Notes under the pieces: generated by a model | What the model was told of the DNA's origin: nothing | The model's input: the letters and a program-made list of their open reading frames with translations, nothing else | Databases searched by the model: none | NCBI RefSeq assembly: GCF_001580045.1 | Contig: NZ_LSZP01000002.1 | Span: 1 to 33,352 of the forward strand | Direction: 5' to 3' | From: Cephaloticoccus capnophilus | GTDB taxonomy: Bacteria; Verrucomicrobiota; Verrucomicrobiia; Opitutales; Opitutaceae | DNA: 33,352 bases | Part shown: piece by piece, positions 8,786-18,523 of the stretch | Position numbering within the stretch: the stretch's first letter is position 1 | Layout: each line of letters begins with the position of its first letter | Program-made: the position numbers and the translations under genes

Positions 8786-8944
8786 AGTTATTCCTACCCA
8801 TTACTGGCGGGGTGTTAGCGGGGTGGGGCACCCCGTGAAGTTATCCGAGCTTGTCGTACTTTCCTATTGGTACGCTTACGCAGTTTGGGCCTGTGAGATT
8901 ACTTACTCGACATGCGTAGTGACCGCCTAACTACGTACTCCTGT
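8786..8944. other. Intergenic stretch without a gene
   Basis: Shares GGCGGGGTGTTAGCGGGG-like sequence with the region upstream of the paralogue (near 6760). I see no convincing reading frame. A GGGGCACCCC palindrome lies at 8825-8834. Confidence 0.4.
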
Positions 8945-8985
8945 CTCGCGGCTCGCCACTCACGTGTGCTGCGCACGCTCGCCGC
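8945..8985. repeat. Dispersed repeat module B, copy 3
   Basis: CTCGCGGCTCGCCACTCACG through GCACGCTCGCCGC, matching the copies at 4782 and 6811, here in intergenic DNA upstream of tRNA-Ser. Confidence 0.75.
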
Positions 8986-9065
8986 CGCCCGCAGAATAGG
9001 CTTTCGTTTTGGGAAAAGCTGGCTCTACCGTTCCGACCCTTTTTCAAAAAAGGGTCCGCACAAAA

Positions 9066-9152
9066 GGAGAGGTGGCAGAGTGGTTGAACGCGCCTGACTC
9101 GAAATCAGGTTTACCCGCAAGGGTAACGGGGGTTCGAATCCCCCCCTCTCCG
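9066..9152 (+). tRNA. tRNA-Ser (anticodon CGA)
   Basis: Acceptor arms GGAGAGG (9066-9072) and CCTCTCC (9145-9151) pair fully, with discriminator G 9152. The anticodon stem CCTGA/TCAGG encloses loop CTCGAAA with anticodon CGA at 9100-9102, which reads UCG. The long variable arm, TACCC/GGGTA, is a class II feature of serine tRNAs. The T arm GGGGGTTCGAATCCCCC is intact. CCA is not encoded. Confidence 0.96.
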
Positions 9153-9181
9153 CGCGGTCGGCGGGCCGGGCTCACAGACTT

Positions 9182-9305
9182 CCACTCCGCGTGGGGCGGC
9201 GGTCAGTGACCGCTTCCATTTAATTTGGGAATTGGCCTCGTCGCTTCGCGACAAAACCAATTCCCAAATTTGAAAGCATTCCCCCTGTCGCGTTGCGCGC
9301 AGTGG
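9182..9305. repeat. Dispersed palindromic element, copy 3 (shortened)
   Basis: Begins CCACTCCGCGTGGGGCGGC, contains GCGGTCAGTGACCGC and the type a 39-nt hairpin at 9227-9265, then goes from the CCCCCTGTCGCGTTGCG cassette straight to a GCGCAGTGG end. It therefore lacks the GTAGAGTGATAACCCG and 50-nt hairpin cassettes. Confidence 0.8.
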
Positions 9306-9413
9306 GAAAAGTGGTTCCCCCGCAGTGGAGCTCTGTGAGCGCCTTTATTTCTTGCCGTACTCGCTAGAGCTGTCTGGGCCTCTGCAGGCCCAGCCTCCCC
9401 CGTCCCTACACCC

Positions 9414-9887
9414 ATGTCTCCCTTCCTCAAGTGGCCGATTACGGCCCTCACTCTCATCGGCTCAATCATCGGAGCCGCCCTTACCCTGACGACCTTCTTT
9501 GGCATGCTCACACGCGGCCTTAGCGTGCGCGCCCTCCCGATCTTTCTCATCGCTGGCGCACTCTATGCGCTCGGGCTCGCCGCCGGAATCCTCTTTGCGC
9601 AAAACGACTCACGGCGCGGACTCATCCGCATCTACTACGCGCTGCAAATCCTCTGGCTCAGCTCCCCCTTTGTCAGCTTCCGCTTCGTCTCCGGGGCCCA
9701 TTTCATGCCCGCGATTATGGGCGAAAAGCTCACACTGAGCTACGGCTTCGGCAGTGTCTGGCACATCGCCAGCTCCGGCGCAGGCCCTTGGGGCCTCGGC
9801 ATAAACCTAGTCGCACTCACTGTCTTCTGGCTCTTGCGCGGCTCTAGAAAAAACGGCTCTAGAAAAAAACGAACCCGCAAACGCTAG
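9414..9887 (+). CDS. Small integral membrane protein of unknown function
   Basis: 157 residues with about four hydrophobic segments: residues ~8-28 (ITALTLIGSIIGAALTLTTF), ~40-62 (ALPIFLIAGALYALGLAAGI), ~73-92 (IYYALQILWLSSPFVSFRFV) and ~122-140 (GLGINLVALTVFWLL). It ends in a strongly basic tail (RGSRKNGSRKKRTRKR), likely cytoplasmic. I recognise no family. The tail contains a repeated CTCTAGAAAAAA stretch in the DNA. The stop codon TAG lies inside the outer box (CTAGGGCCTGTTC) of the next dispersed element. It stands alone between a tRNA and a convergent operon. Confidence 0.7.
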   Translation: MSPFLKWPITALTLIGSIIGAALTLTTFFGMLTRGLSVRALPIFLIAGALYALGLAAGILFAQNDSRRGLIRIYYALQILWLSSPFVSFRFVSGAHFMPAIMGEKLTLSYGFGSVWHIASSGAGPWGLGINLVALTVFWLLRGSRKNGSRKKRTRKR

Positions 9888-10036
9888 GGCCTGTTCTCGT
9901 TTCTGCGCGACGCGCAGAGGCGAAACCAAAATCTAAAAAGGACCCCAAATTAAATGGAAGCGGTCACTGACCGCCGCCCCACGCGTAGTGGAAAAAAAGC
10001 GTATCAGCGCGGCGCGCGTTTGAAACGGGAACAGGC
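9884..10036. repeat. Dispersed palindromic element, copy 4 (with outer inverted boxes)
   Basis: The outer ends are inverted: CTAGGGCCTGTTCTCGTTTC on the left and GAAACGGGAACAGGC on the right. Inside lie an inverted GCGGTCACTGACCGC and the terminal box CCGCCCCACGCGTAGTGG ending at 9991, then AAAGCGTATCAGCGCGGCGC. The 39-nt hairpin is missing. It sits between convergent genes. Confidence 0.8.
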
Positions 10037-10041
10037 AGGCC

Positions 10042-11079
10042 TCACAAATCGTAGTGGCAGGAGAGGTGGTGGGGTGAGGCGGTCGTTGCTGCTCCGGGAG
10101 CGGCCTCGGTTGAGGCGAGGGCGCGCAGGGCGGGGGCTTCGTGTTTGCAGCGGTCGGTGGCGTGTGGGCAGCGGGGGTGAAAGGCGCAGCCGCTGGGCGG
10201 GTTGATGGGCGAGGGCACGTCGCCGCTGAGGACGATGCGTTGTTTGTGGGCGCTGCGCAGTGGGTCGGGCTCGGGGATAGCGGAGATCAGCGCGCGGGTG
10301 TAGGGGTGGCGCGGGTTGCGGTAGATTTCTTCGGCATCGGCGAGTTCTACGATTTTGCCCAGGTACATGATGGCGACGCGGTCAGAGACGTGCTTCACGA
10401 CGGCGAGGTTGTGGGCGATGAAGAGGTAGCTGAGGCCGAGGTCGTGCTGGAGCTCGAGCAGGAGGTTGAGCACTTGGCTTTGAATCGACACGTCGAGCGC
10501 GCTCACGGGTTCGTCGCAGACGATTAAGCGGGGGCCGAGCGCGATGGCGCGGGCGATGCCGATGCGCTGGCGTTGGCCGCCAGAGAACTCGAAGGGGAAG
10601 CGCTCGGCGGCGTTGGCGGGCAGGCCCACGCGGTCGAGTAGTTCGCGGACTTTTCGTTGGCGCGAGTGTGCGTCGCCGATGCCGTGAATGACGAGGGGCT
10701 CGGCGACAATGTCAGCGACGGTGTGGCGGGCGTTGAGCGACTCGACCGGGTCTTGGAAAATCATTTGCAGGTGCCGTCGTTGCGCTTTGAGCGCGGCTCC
10801 TTTGGCGTGTGCGAGGTCGCGGCCTTGGAAGAGGATTTGCCCAGCGCTGGGCCGGTAGAGCCGTACGATGCATTTGCCTAAGGTGGACTTGCCGCAGCCG
10901 GACTCGCCGACGAGGCCGAGCGTTTCGCCAGTGGCGAGGCTGAGGTCGAGCCCGTCGACCGCGCGGTTGCTGCGTTTGGCGCGCAGGAAAAGGCCTTCGC
11001 GCACGGGGAAGTGCATTTTGAGTCCCTTGACTTCAAGCAAGGGCTGGGCAGGCGGGTTTTGGTTTGCGTCGGGGGTCAT
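10042..11079 (-). CDS. oppF: Peptide ABC transporter ATP-binding protein (OppF/DppF type)
   Basis: 345 residues from ATG 11079. Walker [10 protein letters not shown] (~58-66), Q-loop FQDP (~108-111), signature [14 protein letters not shown] (~165-178), Walker B LIVCDEP (~185-191) and the Cys-containing oligopeptide-transporter C-terminal block [15 protein letters not shown]. It energises uptake with the partner ATPase at 12107-13147 and the permeases at 15221-17446. Its ATG overlaps the stop of the embedded DMT gene (ATGA at 11079-11076), implying translational coupling. An open upstream extension to 11415 is only the antisense-frame shadow of the DMT gene. It is the last gene of the operon. 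Peptide specificity cannot be read from the ATPase. Confidence 0.92.
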   Translation of the reverse strand: MTPDANQNPPAQPLLEVKGLKMHFPVREGLFLRAKRSNRAVDGLDLSLATGETLGLVGESGCGKSTLGKCIVRLYRPSAGQILFQGRDLAHAKGAALKAQRRHLQMIFQDPVESLNARHTVADIVAEPLVIHGIGDAHSRQRKVRELLDRVGLPANAAERFPFEFSGGQRQRIGIARAIALGPRLIVCDEPVSALDVSIQSQVLNLLLELQHDLGLSYLFIAHNLAVVKHVSDRVAIMYLGKIVELADAEEIYRNPRHPYTRALISAIPEPDPLRSAHKQRIVLSGDVPSPINPPSGCAFHPRCPHATDRCKHEAPALRALASTEAAPGAATTASPHHLSCHYDL

Positions 11080-12110
11080 GCCGGAGTGGGCGCAGGGATG
11101 GCGTTTGCAGTGCGTCGTGCCAACTGGGCTTCTCTGCGCGCAATATAAGTGTTGGCGACGAGGATGATCGCGGCTCCGAGGGGCGTCCAGTGGTCTAGGG
11201 TTTCGTCGAAGAGCCACCAGCCGAAGAGCGCGACGACGGGTAGCTGGGTAAAGCTGATAGGCTGCAGCGCGGAGACTTCGCCGATGCGCAGCGCCCGCAC
11301 CCAGAGCAACTGGCCGAGTGTGCCGAAAATGCCGGTGCCCAGGAGCCAAGCCCAGCCGAGCGTATCGGGCCACTGCCAGATCGGGAGCGCGAGGACGAGC
11401 GACATGGGCACCCAAAACAGGTAGGTGTAGAGGACGACCGTTTCGGGCGGGTCGAGCTGCGAGAGTTGCTTATTCTGGATGGAGACGGTGGCGGTGAGGG
11501 CGGCCGCCAGCACGGCGACGAGCATGGCCGGGCTAAAGGTGTGGCTCCAGGGTTGCAGAATCACGAGCACGCCGACGAAGCCGGCGATGACTGCGGCCCA
11601 GCGGCGCAGTTTTACGGTTTCGCCAAGTATCAGAATCGCCCCTACAGTCACAAAAATGGGCGCGGAGTAAGAGAGTGAGATCGCTTGCGAAAGCGGCAGG
11701 TGGGCGATGACCCAAAAGGAGCAGAGCATGGCCGTGAGCCCGATGGTGGTGCGCAGCAGATAGCGGACAAAGTGGCGGGTGCGCGGGAAGGGCTCGCCGC
11801 GTTTTAGGACGAAGGGGAGCAGGACGAGCAGGCCGAAGAAGTTGCGGAAGAAGCCGATTTCGTTGGTGGGGATGCCGCGAGTGGAGGCGAGCCGGATGAA
11901 GATGACCATCGCCGCAAAGCCGAGCGTGCTGCCGAGCATCAAGGTCTTAGGCCCTATTCTTGGCGTCGCAGTCGCGGCTGCGGCGTCAGCCCCCGCAGGC
12001 TGTTTTATTTGGCGGGGCGTCGTTATTTGGCGGGGCGCTGCGGCGCTCGCCCCGACATCATCCGCACGCATCGGGCTGCGGTCGCCCCCTAGCAGTGTGC
12101 TCGGCTTCAT
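11076..12110 (-). CDS. DMT-superfamily transporter with two EamA domains, embedded in the peptide ABC operon
   Basis: 344 residues. After an unusual ~55-residue Ala/Pro/Thr-rich hydrophilic N-terminus come about ten membrane segments, starting [20 protein letters not shown] and including [20 protein letters not shown] and [20 protein letters not shown], arranged as two EamA repeats. The family exports or exchanges metabolites such as amino acids; the substrate here is unknown. The ATG at 12110 overlaps the stop of the upstream ATPase gene, and its own stop overlaps the ATG of the next ATPase gene, both as ATGA. A start at codon 13 (12074) is possible. Part of the N-terminus is encoded by sequence shared with the dispersed elements (11994-12040). 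Confidence 0.88.
   Translation of the reverse strand: MKPSTLLGGDRSPMRADDVGASAAAPRQITTPRQIKQPAGADAAAATATPRIGPKTLMLGSTLGFAAMVIFIRLASTRGIPTNEIGFFRNFFGLLVLLPFVLKRGEPFPRTRHFVRYLLRTTIGLTAMLCSFWVIAHLPLSQAISLSYSAPIFVTVGAILILGETVKLRRWAAVIAGFVGVLVILQPWSHTFSPAMLVAVLAAALTATVSIQNKQLSQLDPPETVVLYTYLFWVPMSLVLALPIWQWPDTLGWAWLLGTGIFGTLGQLLWVRALRIGEVSALQPISFTQLPVVALFGWWLFDETLDHWTPLGAAIILVANTYIARREAQLARRTANAIPAPTPA
11994..12040. repeat. Dispersed-element fragment and 18-bp tandem duplication inside the DMT gene
   Basis: Positions 11994-12015 (starting CGCAGGCTGTTTTATTTG) are identical to 23063-23084 in another dispersed element. An 18-bp unit starting TTATTTGGCGGGGCG is repeated at 12005-12022 and 12023-12040. 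The coding consequence is the repetitive peptide [11 protein letters not shown] in the N-terminal extension. Confidence 0.7.
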
Positions 12111-13147
12111 AACGCAGCGCGGGGTTGCTCAATGTCGGCGGCGAGTTCGCGCCAGCGGTGGCAACTGACTCGGGTGGAGTCGCTCGCGATTTCCTCTTTT
12201 GGCAGATTGGCGCAGAGGGGGATGCGGTGGGGGCAGCGGTTTTGGTAGCGGCAGCCTTGGGGCATGTCGGCGAGCGCGGGCACCATGCCTTCGATGGTCG
12301 CGAGCCGAGTTTTGCGCGGAGTCGAGAGCCGGGGGATGGAGTCGAGGAGTCCGCGTGTGTAGGGGTGGCGGGGTGTGGCGAAGATTTGCTCAACGGGCCC
12401 GGCCTCGGCGATGCGGCCCGCATACATGACGGCGACATCGTCGCACATTTCGGCGATTACCCCGAGGTCGTGGGTGATGAGGAGGATGGCCATACCCATC
12501 TCGCGCTGGAGCTCGCGCATGAGGTCGAGGATTTGCGCTTGGATGGTGACGTCGAGCGCGGTGGTGGGCTCGTCGGCGATGATGAGCGCGGGTTTGCAGG
12601 CGAGTGCCATCGCGATGACGACGCGTTGGCGCATGCCGCCAGAGAGTTGATGGGGGTATTCGCCGAGCCGGATTTCGGGAGAGGGGATGCCGACTTTGCC
12701 CAAAATCTCGGCGGAGCGGGCGAGGGCTTCGCGGCGGTCGCGAGTCGTGTGCAGGAGGAAGACTTCGCTGAGTTGGCGTCCGATGGTGTGGACGGGGTTG
12801 AGCGCGGTCATCGGCTCTTGGAAAATCATGCCGATCTGGCCGCCGCGCACTTTGAGCAGGTGCTCGGGCGAGGCGGTCGCGAGGTCGTGGCCGTCGAAGA
12901 GGATTTGGCCGCCCGCGATTTTTCCCATCGGTTGCGGGAGGAGCCGCATGATGGAGCAAGCGGTGACGCTTTTGCCACAGCCGGACTCGCCAACGAGGCC
13001 GAGTGTGTGCCCGCGCTGCACGGTGAAGCTCACGCCATCGACGGCGGTGAGCCGGCCCGCATCGGTGTCGAAGGTGGTGACGAGGTCTTTGACACTGAGC
13101 ACCACTGCACGATCGTCGGCTCGGGGCGGTTGGGAGACGTTAGTCAT
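12107..13147 (-). CDS. oppD: Peptide ABC transporter ATP-binding protein (OppD/DppD type)
   Basis: 346 residues from ATG 13147; a TTG three codons upstream is less likely. Walker [10 protein letters not shown] (~53-61), Q-loop FQEP, signature [15 protein letters not shown], Walker [13 protein letters not shown] and the C-terminal [15 protein letters not shown] block place it in the oligopeptide/dipeptide ATPase family. It starts 17 bases after the binding-protein stop and ends in an ATGA overlap with the DMT gene. In E. coli Yej the two ATPases are fused in YejF; here they are separate and split further by the DMT gene. Confidence 0.93.
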   Translation of the reverse strand: MTNVSQPPRADDRAVVLSVKDLVTTFDTDAGRLTAVDGVSFTVQRGHTLGLVGESGCGKSVTACSIMRLLPQPMGKIAGGQILFDGHDLATASPEHLLKVRGGQIGMIFQEPMTALNPVHTIGRQLSEVFLLHTTRDRREALARSAEILGKVGIPSPEIRLGEYPHQLSGGMRQRVVIAMALACKPALIIADEPTTALDVTIQAQILDLMRELQREMGMAILLITHDLGVIAEMCDDVAVMYAGRIAEAGPVEQIFATPRHPYTRGLLDSIPRLSTPRKTRLATIEGMVPALADMPQGCRYQNRCPHRIPLCANLPKEEIASDSTRVSCHRWRELAADIEQPRAAL

Positions 13148-13164
13148 GCGCGGCAACGGCGGGC

Positions 13165-15189
13165 TTAATCTTTCTTGTACTGATCGAAGATGAGGATGGC
13201 GGGCTCGAAGGCTTTCCCGGTTTTGCGCGCGTCGAGAGTTTCTTTCTTCAGGTCGGGCTCGATCCAGAAGAGCAGCGAGCTTTCGAGTGAGTTGGCGATT
13301 TTCACATTTCCGTCTTCAGGGAGGCGTAGCCAGCGCCAGGCGCCGTGTCGGAGGAAGGGGGTGACGAAGCCGGGGGAGAAGGAGGCGTCGGCGTGGAGGG
13401 CTTCTTCGAGTCGGTAGGCGAGCGCGCGCATCTCGGCGAGGTCGTCGGAGCGGTCGTAGGCGTCGATCATCGCGTCGATTTGCGGGTCGGCGATTGACTG
13501 GAGGTTATTGCTTTGGGGCTTGGGTTTGCGCGCGGGGTTGGGGGCGAGGGAGCCGTCGGCGTTTTCGATGAAGGGCACATCGTAGGCGTTTACGGAGTGG
13601 TAGGTTTCCCAATAGCGGGGGAACATCTCGGCGCCGACGTTGAAGGCGGCGAAGAGGATTTCGTGTTTCTTTTCTTGGGCTTTTTTCCACGCGGCGGTGC
13701 CGTCGAGGATTTCGATACGCAGGTCGAGTCCGGCTTTGATGGCCTCTTCTTGGAGGATGGTGAGCATGTCTTTGAAGTGCTCGTAGCCGGTGGTGAGTTG
13801 GAGGGAGAGGCGTTGGCCTGCGGCGTTTACGAGGATGCCGTCTGGGCCGCGGCGGGTGAAGCCGGCGGCGGCGAAGTGGGCGAGGGCGGCGTCGATGTCG
13901 TAGTCGCGCGCGCGGAGCGTGGGGTGGGTGAAGTCGCCGTATCCGTCGGCGGTGGTCTGCATGCGGCTCCAGTCGCCGCGCGCGAATTTGTCGATGACGA
14001 GTTGCCAATTGGTGGCGTGTTGCACGCCGAGCCGGATGTCGCGGTTGGCGAGCAGCGGCGTGGCTTGGTTCATCCACAGGCCGTAAGTGGGGCGCGGGGT
14101 GTCGTTGTAGAACTTGATTTTTTGGATGTAGCCTTTGGCGACTTCGGGGGCGGTGTCGGGGAGTTTGTCATACCAGTCTTCGGCGAGGCCGAGGCCGTAG
14201 GTGTCGAGGTCGCCTTTGCGGAAGGCTTCAAAGGCTTTGGCGCTGTCGCGGATGACGGAGATGCGGATGCGGTCGGGGTTGAAGCGGTAGCGGAAGTGTT
14301 TGAGGTCGCGCGCCCACCAGTCCTTTACGCGGGTGAGGGTGATGGAGCGGCCTTTGGCGATGTCGGCGTCGCGGGCGATGGTGTAGGGGCCGGTGCTTGG
14401 GGCGACGCGCCATTGGTAGCGCTCGGTGAAGTCTTCGCCGAAGTCCGCATAGAAGTGTGCGGGGGTGGGCGAGAGGCCGAGCGCGAGCGAGTAGATGTCG
14501 GGCCGCAGCGCGTGGAAGTGGAGGGCAAAGGTGTGCGCATCGAAGCGCGTGATGCCCGCGTACTTGGTCCCGTAAAAGTTGTTATACCACGGGGCGCGGA
14601 TGTGTGGGCTGCGGTAAAAGAAGAAGGAGAAGAGCGCGTCGTCGGTGGTGATGGGCACGCCGTCGTTCCACCGCGCGGCGGGGTTTAGGTGGATGTAGAC
14701 AGTTTTGGTTTCGCGATCGAGAGCCCAGCGGTCGGCGAGGGCGGGCAGGTAGTGAAAGCCGTCTTCGCGCAGGTCGGTGAGGTTGGGGTGGCGGTGCGCG
14801 TAGCCGAGGCTGACGTTGTCCAAAATCCAGCCGCGGAAGCTGCCGTTGGAGTCGGGGCCCACGGTGCGCAGCGTGCGCGGGAAGTCCTGCATCCAGGTGT
14901 TGAAGGTGCCGCCTTTTTTGGCGGCAGGGCTGCCGACTTCGGGCAGTTCGGCGCCGTCTTCCCAAGCGAGGTCGGCGGGGATGTCGGCGGGCGTTTTGAA
15001 GTGAAAGAACTCGGGGTGCTCGGCGTAAAACGCTCTGGCTTGGGCTGCGCCGGTGTTGTCGCTGAGTGCGGCAGGGGCCTGCGAGTCGGCGCGGGGCTTC
15101 GTGCTGTCGGTTTTTGGGCCGCATGCGGTGAGGAGGAGCGCGGCTGCGGCGAGTGCAGAGAGAGTGTGTGGGAAAAAGCGGCGGTGCAT
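13165..15189 (-). CDS. Extracellular peptide-binding lipoprotein, family 5 (YejA-like)
   Basis: 674 residues. The N-terminus is a lipoprotein signal with lipobox LTAC (Cys23). The mature protein has the SBP_bac_5 pattern: [59 protein letters not shown] and the late [14 protein letters not shown]. Its length and the family 5 features resemble YejA-type binding proteins rather than the shorter DppA. It should capture peptides, possibly modified ones, in the periplasm for the permeases encoded just upstream at 15221-17446. The ligand is not predictable from sequence. It lies in the middle of the operon between permease and ATPase genes. Confidence 0.92.
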   Translation of the reverse strand: MHRRFFPHTLSALAAAALLLTACGPKTDSTKPRADSQAPAALSDNTGAAQARAFYAEHPEFFHFKTPADIPADLAWEDGAELPEVGSPAAKKGGTFNTWMQDFPRTLRTVGPDSNGSFRGWILDNVSLGYAHRHPNLTDLREDGFHYLPALADRWALDRETKTVYIHLNPAARWNDGVPITTDDALFSFFFYRSPHIRAPWYNNFYGTKYAGITRFDAHTFALHFHALRPDIYSLALGLSPTPAHFYADFGEDFTERYQWRVAPSTGPYTIARDADIAKGRSITLTRVKDWWARDLKHFRYRFNPDRIRISVIRDSAKAFEAFRKGDLDTYGLGLAEDWYDKLPDTAPEVAKGYIQKIKFYNDTPRPTYGLWMNQATPLLANRDIRLGVQHATNWQLVIDKFARGDWSRMQTTADGYGDFTHPTLRARDYDIDAALAHFAAAGFTRRGPDGILVNAAGQRLSLQLTTGYEHFKDMLTILQEEAIKAGLDLRIEILDGTAAWKKAQEKKHEILFAAFNVGAEMFPRYWETYHSVNAYDVPFIENADGSLAPNPARKPKPQSNNLQSIADPQIDAMIDAYDRSDDLAEMRALAYRLEEALHADASFSPGFVTPFLRHGAWRWLRLPEDGNVKIANSLESSLLFWIEPDLKKETLDARKTGKAFEPAILIFDQYKKD

Positions 15190-15220
15190 GGCGTGTGTGG
15201 CGTGGGGAGCGGGCGGAGTT

Positions 15221-16336
15221 TTATTGATAGGTCGTAAATTTTTTGGGGTCGAAGGCTTCGCGCAGTGCCTCGCCGATAAAGGTCACAAGGATCAGTATCG
15301 AGACGAGCGCGGCGAAGGCAGAGCCGACAATCCAAGGCGCGGTGGTGAGCGATTGGGTGCCTTGTTTGAGGAGCTCGCCGATGCTGGGCGAGGGCGGTGG
15401 TAGTCCGAAGCCGAGAAAGTCGAGCGCAGTCACCGCCGTAATCGCGGAGGCGATTGTGAAGGGCATGAAGGTCACGAGGGTCGAAATCGTGTTGGGCAAG
15501 ATGTGGTAAAAAATGATCCGGCCCGGCCCCGCGCCGAGCACCACAGCGGCGGCGGTGTAGTCGCGCGCTTTTTCCCGATAGGTCGCCGTGCGCATGTAGT
15601 AGGTCATCGACGTCCACGAGAAGAGCACCATGACGAGCAAGAGCAGTGTAATGCGCATGGGGATACTAAAGGTCGCGGGCACTACCGAGAACAGGATGAT
15701 GACAATGTAGAGGAACGGGATATTTGACCAAATCTCGATGGCGCGCTGCACGATGAGGTCGAAGACGCCGCCGTAGTAACCCATGAGGCAGCCGACCGCG
15801 ATGCCGATGAGGTAGGTGAGCGCGGTGAAGCCGAGCGCGAAGAGGATCGTGATCCGAAACCCGTAAAACAGCCGCGCAAAGATGTCGCGGCCCGTCGTAT
15901 CGGTGCCGAGCCAGTGCCCGGGTGGGCCGCCTGCCCAAGACGGCGGCGCGGGTTTAAAAACGCCTTCGTAGGCGGCGTTTTCGTTGGGGTTAAAGGGGAC
16001 GAGCGGCATCACGAGCCAGTTGCGCGAGCGGGCGGTCGGGGGCGCGTCAGTACGGGTTTTGGCTTCGGCAGTTTCTGCGTGGAAGCGCGCGGCCAAGGCA
16101 CGGTAGTCGGTCTCGTAGCCGTAGTCGTAACCAAAAGTCGTGCCGGGGAGATTCGCGCCGTAGGTTGGGAAAAACCAGCGCCCCTCGTAGCGGATGACGA
16201 GCGGGCGATTGTTGACTAGGAGCTCGCCCCCTAGCGAGAGCACGACCAGCCCCGCGAGAATCAAGAACGACCAGTAGCCACTCTTGATTGAGCGGAAGCG
16301 GCGCAGCTTGCGGAGCGTGAGCGGGTTAAGGGCCAT
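15221..16336 (-). CDS. yejE: Peptide ABC transporter permease (YejE/OppC type)
   Basis: 371 residues. It starts with the OppC-type N-terminus (TLRKLRRFRSIKSGYWSFLI), then a membrane segment and a long periplasmic region containing VIRYEGRWFFPTYGAN, which resembles the corresponding part of E. coli YejE. GHWLGTDTTGRDIFARLFYG precedes the transmembrane core. The EAA-type loop AAVVLGAGPGRIIFYHILPN contacts the ATPase. The end, ALDFLGFGLPPPSPSIGELL and GEALREAFDPK, is typical. It pairs with the permease encoded at 16376-17446. Confidence 0.93.
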   Translation of the reverse strand: MALNPLTLRKLRRFRSIKSGYWSFLILAGLVVLSLGGELLVNNRPLVIRYEGRWFFPTYGANLPGTTFGYDYGYETDYRALAARFHAETAEAKTRTDAPPTARSRNWLVMPLVPFNPNENAAYEGVFKPAPPSWAGGPPGHWLGTDTTGRDIFARLFYGFRITILFALGFTALTYLIGIAVGCLMGYYGGVFDLIVQRAIEIWSNIPFLYIVIILFSVVPATFSIPMRITLLLLVMVLFSWTSMTYYMRTATYREKARDYTAAAVVLGAGPGRIIFYHILPNTISTLVTFMPFTIASAITAVTALDFLGFGLPPPSPSIGELLKQGTQSLTTAPWIVGSAFAALVSILILVTFIGEALREAFDPKKFTTYQ

Positions 16337-16375
16337 TTGGGGAAACGCGCGGATGCGGCACAGAGCGGGAGAGTT

Positions 16376-17446
16376 TTATTTAAAGCGAATGCGCGGGTCG
16401 ATGAGGGCCACGAGCGCATCGGAGAGGATGTTGCCCAAGAGCAGGAGTAGGCTTGCCAAAAAGATGATGCCCATCACGACCGGATAATCGCGGTCGAAGA
16501 TCGACTGGAGGCCGAGCAAGCCGAAGCCATCGATGTCGAAAATGCTCTCAATCAAGAACGAGCCGGAGACCAGCAGGGTAATGTTTTGGCCGAAGGTCGT
16601 GGCGATCGGGATGAGTGAGTTGCGCAGTGCGTGCCGCAGCACGGCGGCGCGAAACGACACGCCCTTGGCAATCGCCGTGCGCACGTAGTCCGCAGCGAGA
16701 TTGTCCATGAGGTGGTTTTTCATTAAAAGCGTCGTCACGGCGAAGCTCCCCACCAGGTAGCAAAGCAGGGGGAGCGCGGCGTGCCGCGCGAGGTCGCCCG
16801 CCTTTTCCCAAAGCGACAAGTCGGGGAAATCGTAACTCACGAAACCGCCCATCGGAAACCACTCTAGCCGCGCCGCGAAAAACAAGAGCAGCAGCGCGCC
16901 CAACACATAGCCCGGCACCGCGTAGCCCACGAAGATGAGGACCGAGGTTGCGTTATCGAGCGCCGAGCGGTGCTTGATCGCTTTGAGGATCCCGAGCGGA
17001 ATCGACACTGCGTAGGTGACGACCAGTGTGATGAGCCCGTAAAACAGCGAGACGGGAAATCGCTCGCGGATGACCTGCCAGACAGGCTCGTTGTAGCGGT
17101 AGGAGTTGCCGAGATCGCCGCGGGCGACCTTTCCCAGCCACAGCCCGTAACTCACAATCGCGGGCTTATCGAAACCGTAGTACGCTTTGAGCTGCTGAAG
17201 TTGCTCCTCGGAGAGCGCCATCGATTGGCCGCCCGCCGCACCACTGCCCGGCCCACCCATGCCGCCGGCTCCGCTTGCGCCGCTGCCCGCTCCACCGCCC
17301 GAGCCACTTTGCACCTGTTGGTACTCCATAATCGCGCGCTCCAGCGGCCCACCCGGCACCAAACGCGTAATCAGAAACACGATTAAGGTGATGCCGAGCA
17401 GCGTGGGCGGGATGAGTAAAAAACGGCGAAGAAAGTAGTCGCGCAT
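16376..17446 (-). CDS. yejB: Peptide ABC transporter permease (YejB/OppB type)
   Basis: 356 residues, first gene of the operon. The N-terminal hydrophobic segment FLLIPPTLLGITLIVFLITR is followed by LVPGGPLE and then a Gly/Ser/Ala-rich low-complexity insert (~residues 46-74). YYGFDKPAIVSYGLWLGKVA and GDLGNSYRYNEPVWQVI follow, then the membrane core. The EAA loop is TAIAKGVSFRAAVLRHALRN, and the end SDALVALIDPRIRF is diagnostic of OppB/YejB. The Gly-rich insert lies where E. coli YejB also has a Gly-rich linker. Transcription should start in 17447-17710. Confidence 0.93.
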   Translation of the reverse strand: MRDYFLRRFLLIPPTLLGITLIVFLITRLVPGGPLERAIMEYQQVQSGSGGGAGSGASGAGGMGGPGSGAAGGQSMALSEEQLQQLKAYYGFDKPAIVSYGLWLGKVARGDLGNSYRYNEPVWQVIRERFPVSLFYGLITLVVTYAVSIPLGILKAIKHRSALDNATSVLIFVGYAVPGYVLGALLLLFFAARLEWFPMGGFVSYDFPDLSLWEKAGDLARHAALPLLCYLVGSFAVTTLLMKNHLMDNLAADYVRTAIAKGVSFRAAVLRHALRNSLIPIATTFGQNITLLVSGSFLIESIFDIDGFGLLGLQSIFDRDYPVVMGIIFLASLLLLLGNILSDALVALIDPRIRFK

Positions 17447-17710
17447 AGCGGCGGCTAGGGGAGCGAAGGGGGAGGAGGGCGGTGCTTGGGTTTGGTGTGA
17501 CGTGCGCGCGAGTTAAGTTGCTCGCCGCCTGCTCTGAAAAGCATGAAGCGGGCAAGCGGCTCGCTTTATAAGGAGAGCCATCGCTACGTAACTGCTGCCG
17601 CGTGGCCAATTTTCCGTTGCGCACAGCGCAGCGCAAAGGTGGGTGCTGTATCGGCGCTTGCTCGACACGCGGGCGAGGACCGCGTGCCGAGCGAAAAGGC
17701 GCGGCGACCC
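17447..17710. other. Intergenic region upstream of the peptide transporter operon and downstream of tRNA-Leu
   Basis: 264 bases with no credible gene. It must hold the promoter of the minus-strand ABC operon, but I cannot identify a clear -35/-10 pair. Confidence 0.4.
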
Positions 17711-17793
<83 letters not shown>

Positions 17794-17912
17794 GCGGCGC
17801 GAAGAGCGGTGACTGTCGTGGGAGCCCGCTCCTTCGTCAATCTCAGTGCGCGCTCGCCCTGCGCTTTGGCACTTGCCGCGCGTTTTTGTGCAGTGGCACG
17901 CTGCGCCCCACT

Positions 17913-18497
17913 GTGAAAATTGGACTTTATGGCGGCAGCTTCGACCCCGTGCACTTCGGGCACCTGATTGTTGCGCAAGAGGCCTACGAGCGCTTCGGGC
18001 TCGACCGTGTGATTTTCATCCCCGCGGCGCAGTCCCCACGTAAGCCCGATACGGCCAGTGCCTCGGCAGAAGATCGGCTCGCGATGGTGCAAGCGGCGAC
18101 CCAAGACGACCCGCGTTTTGCGGTGTCCGACATTGAGCTACGGCGCGGTGGGGTGAGTTACACTTTGGATACGGTGCGGGAGCTGAAGTCGCGCACCCCG
18201 AGCGATACGTTTTACTGGATTATTGGGGCCGACCAAGCCGCGCGGCTACCCGAGTGGCACGCGATCGTGCAGCTCGCGCAGCTTGTAGAGTTTATCGCAG
18301 TGGAGAGGCCCGGCAGTCCTGCGCTCGCCCCCGCCTCCGTCCCCGGGCTGCGGGTGCAGCGCCTCGAAAGTCGATTGATCGACATTAGCTCGACGCAGCT
18401 GCGCGAGCGCGCGCGGCGTGGGCTGCCGCTTGAGTATTTCATCCCGCACAAGGCACTTGTTTATCTCAAGGCGCACTGCCTCTATCGCGAAAACTAA
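17913..18497 (+). CDS. nadD: Nicotinate-nucleotide adenylyltransferase
   Basis: Transfers AMP from ATP to nicotinate mononucleotide in NAD synthesis (cytoplasmic). The nucleotidyltransferase motif KIGLYGGSFDPVHFGHLIVA is at the very N-terminus, FIPAAQSPRK at ~45-54, WIIGADQAARLPEWH mid-protein and ISSTQLRERARRG near the end. The GTG start at 17913 gives 194 residues, the usual size. The open frame continues to 17643 but runs antisense through tRNA-Leu and has no family similarity, so it is rejected. rsfS follows after 26 bases, a common bacterial pairing. Confidence 0.94.
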   Translation: MKIGLYGGSFDPVHFGHLIVAQEAYERFGLDRVIFIPAAQSPRKPDTASASAEDRLAMVQAATQDDPRFAVSDIELRRGGVSYTLDTVRELKSRTPSDTFYWIIGADQAARLPEWHAIVQLAQLVEFIAVERPGSPALAPASVPGLRVQRLESRLIDISSTQLRERARRGLPLEYFIPHKALVYLKAHCLYREN

Positions 18498-18523
18498 GCC
18501 CTCCCCGCCGCCCCCACCACCCG

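Noticed and set aside
8622-8831. Minus-strand frame encoding a QTADRRP-repeat peptide ending VVEL
   Set aside because: It is one of three frames through the heptanucleotide array. The conserved start (MPLPKIM) is in a different frame, so this is not the gene.
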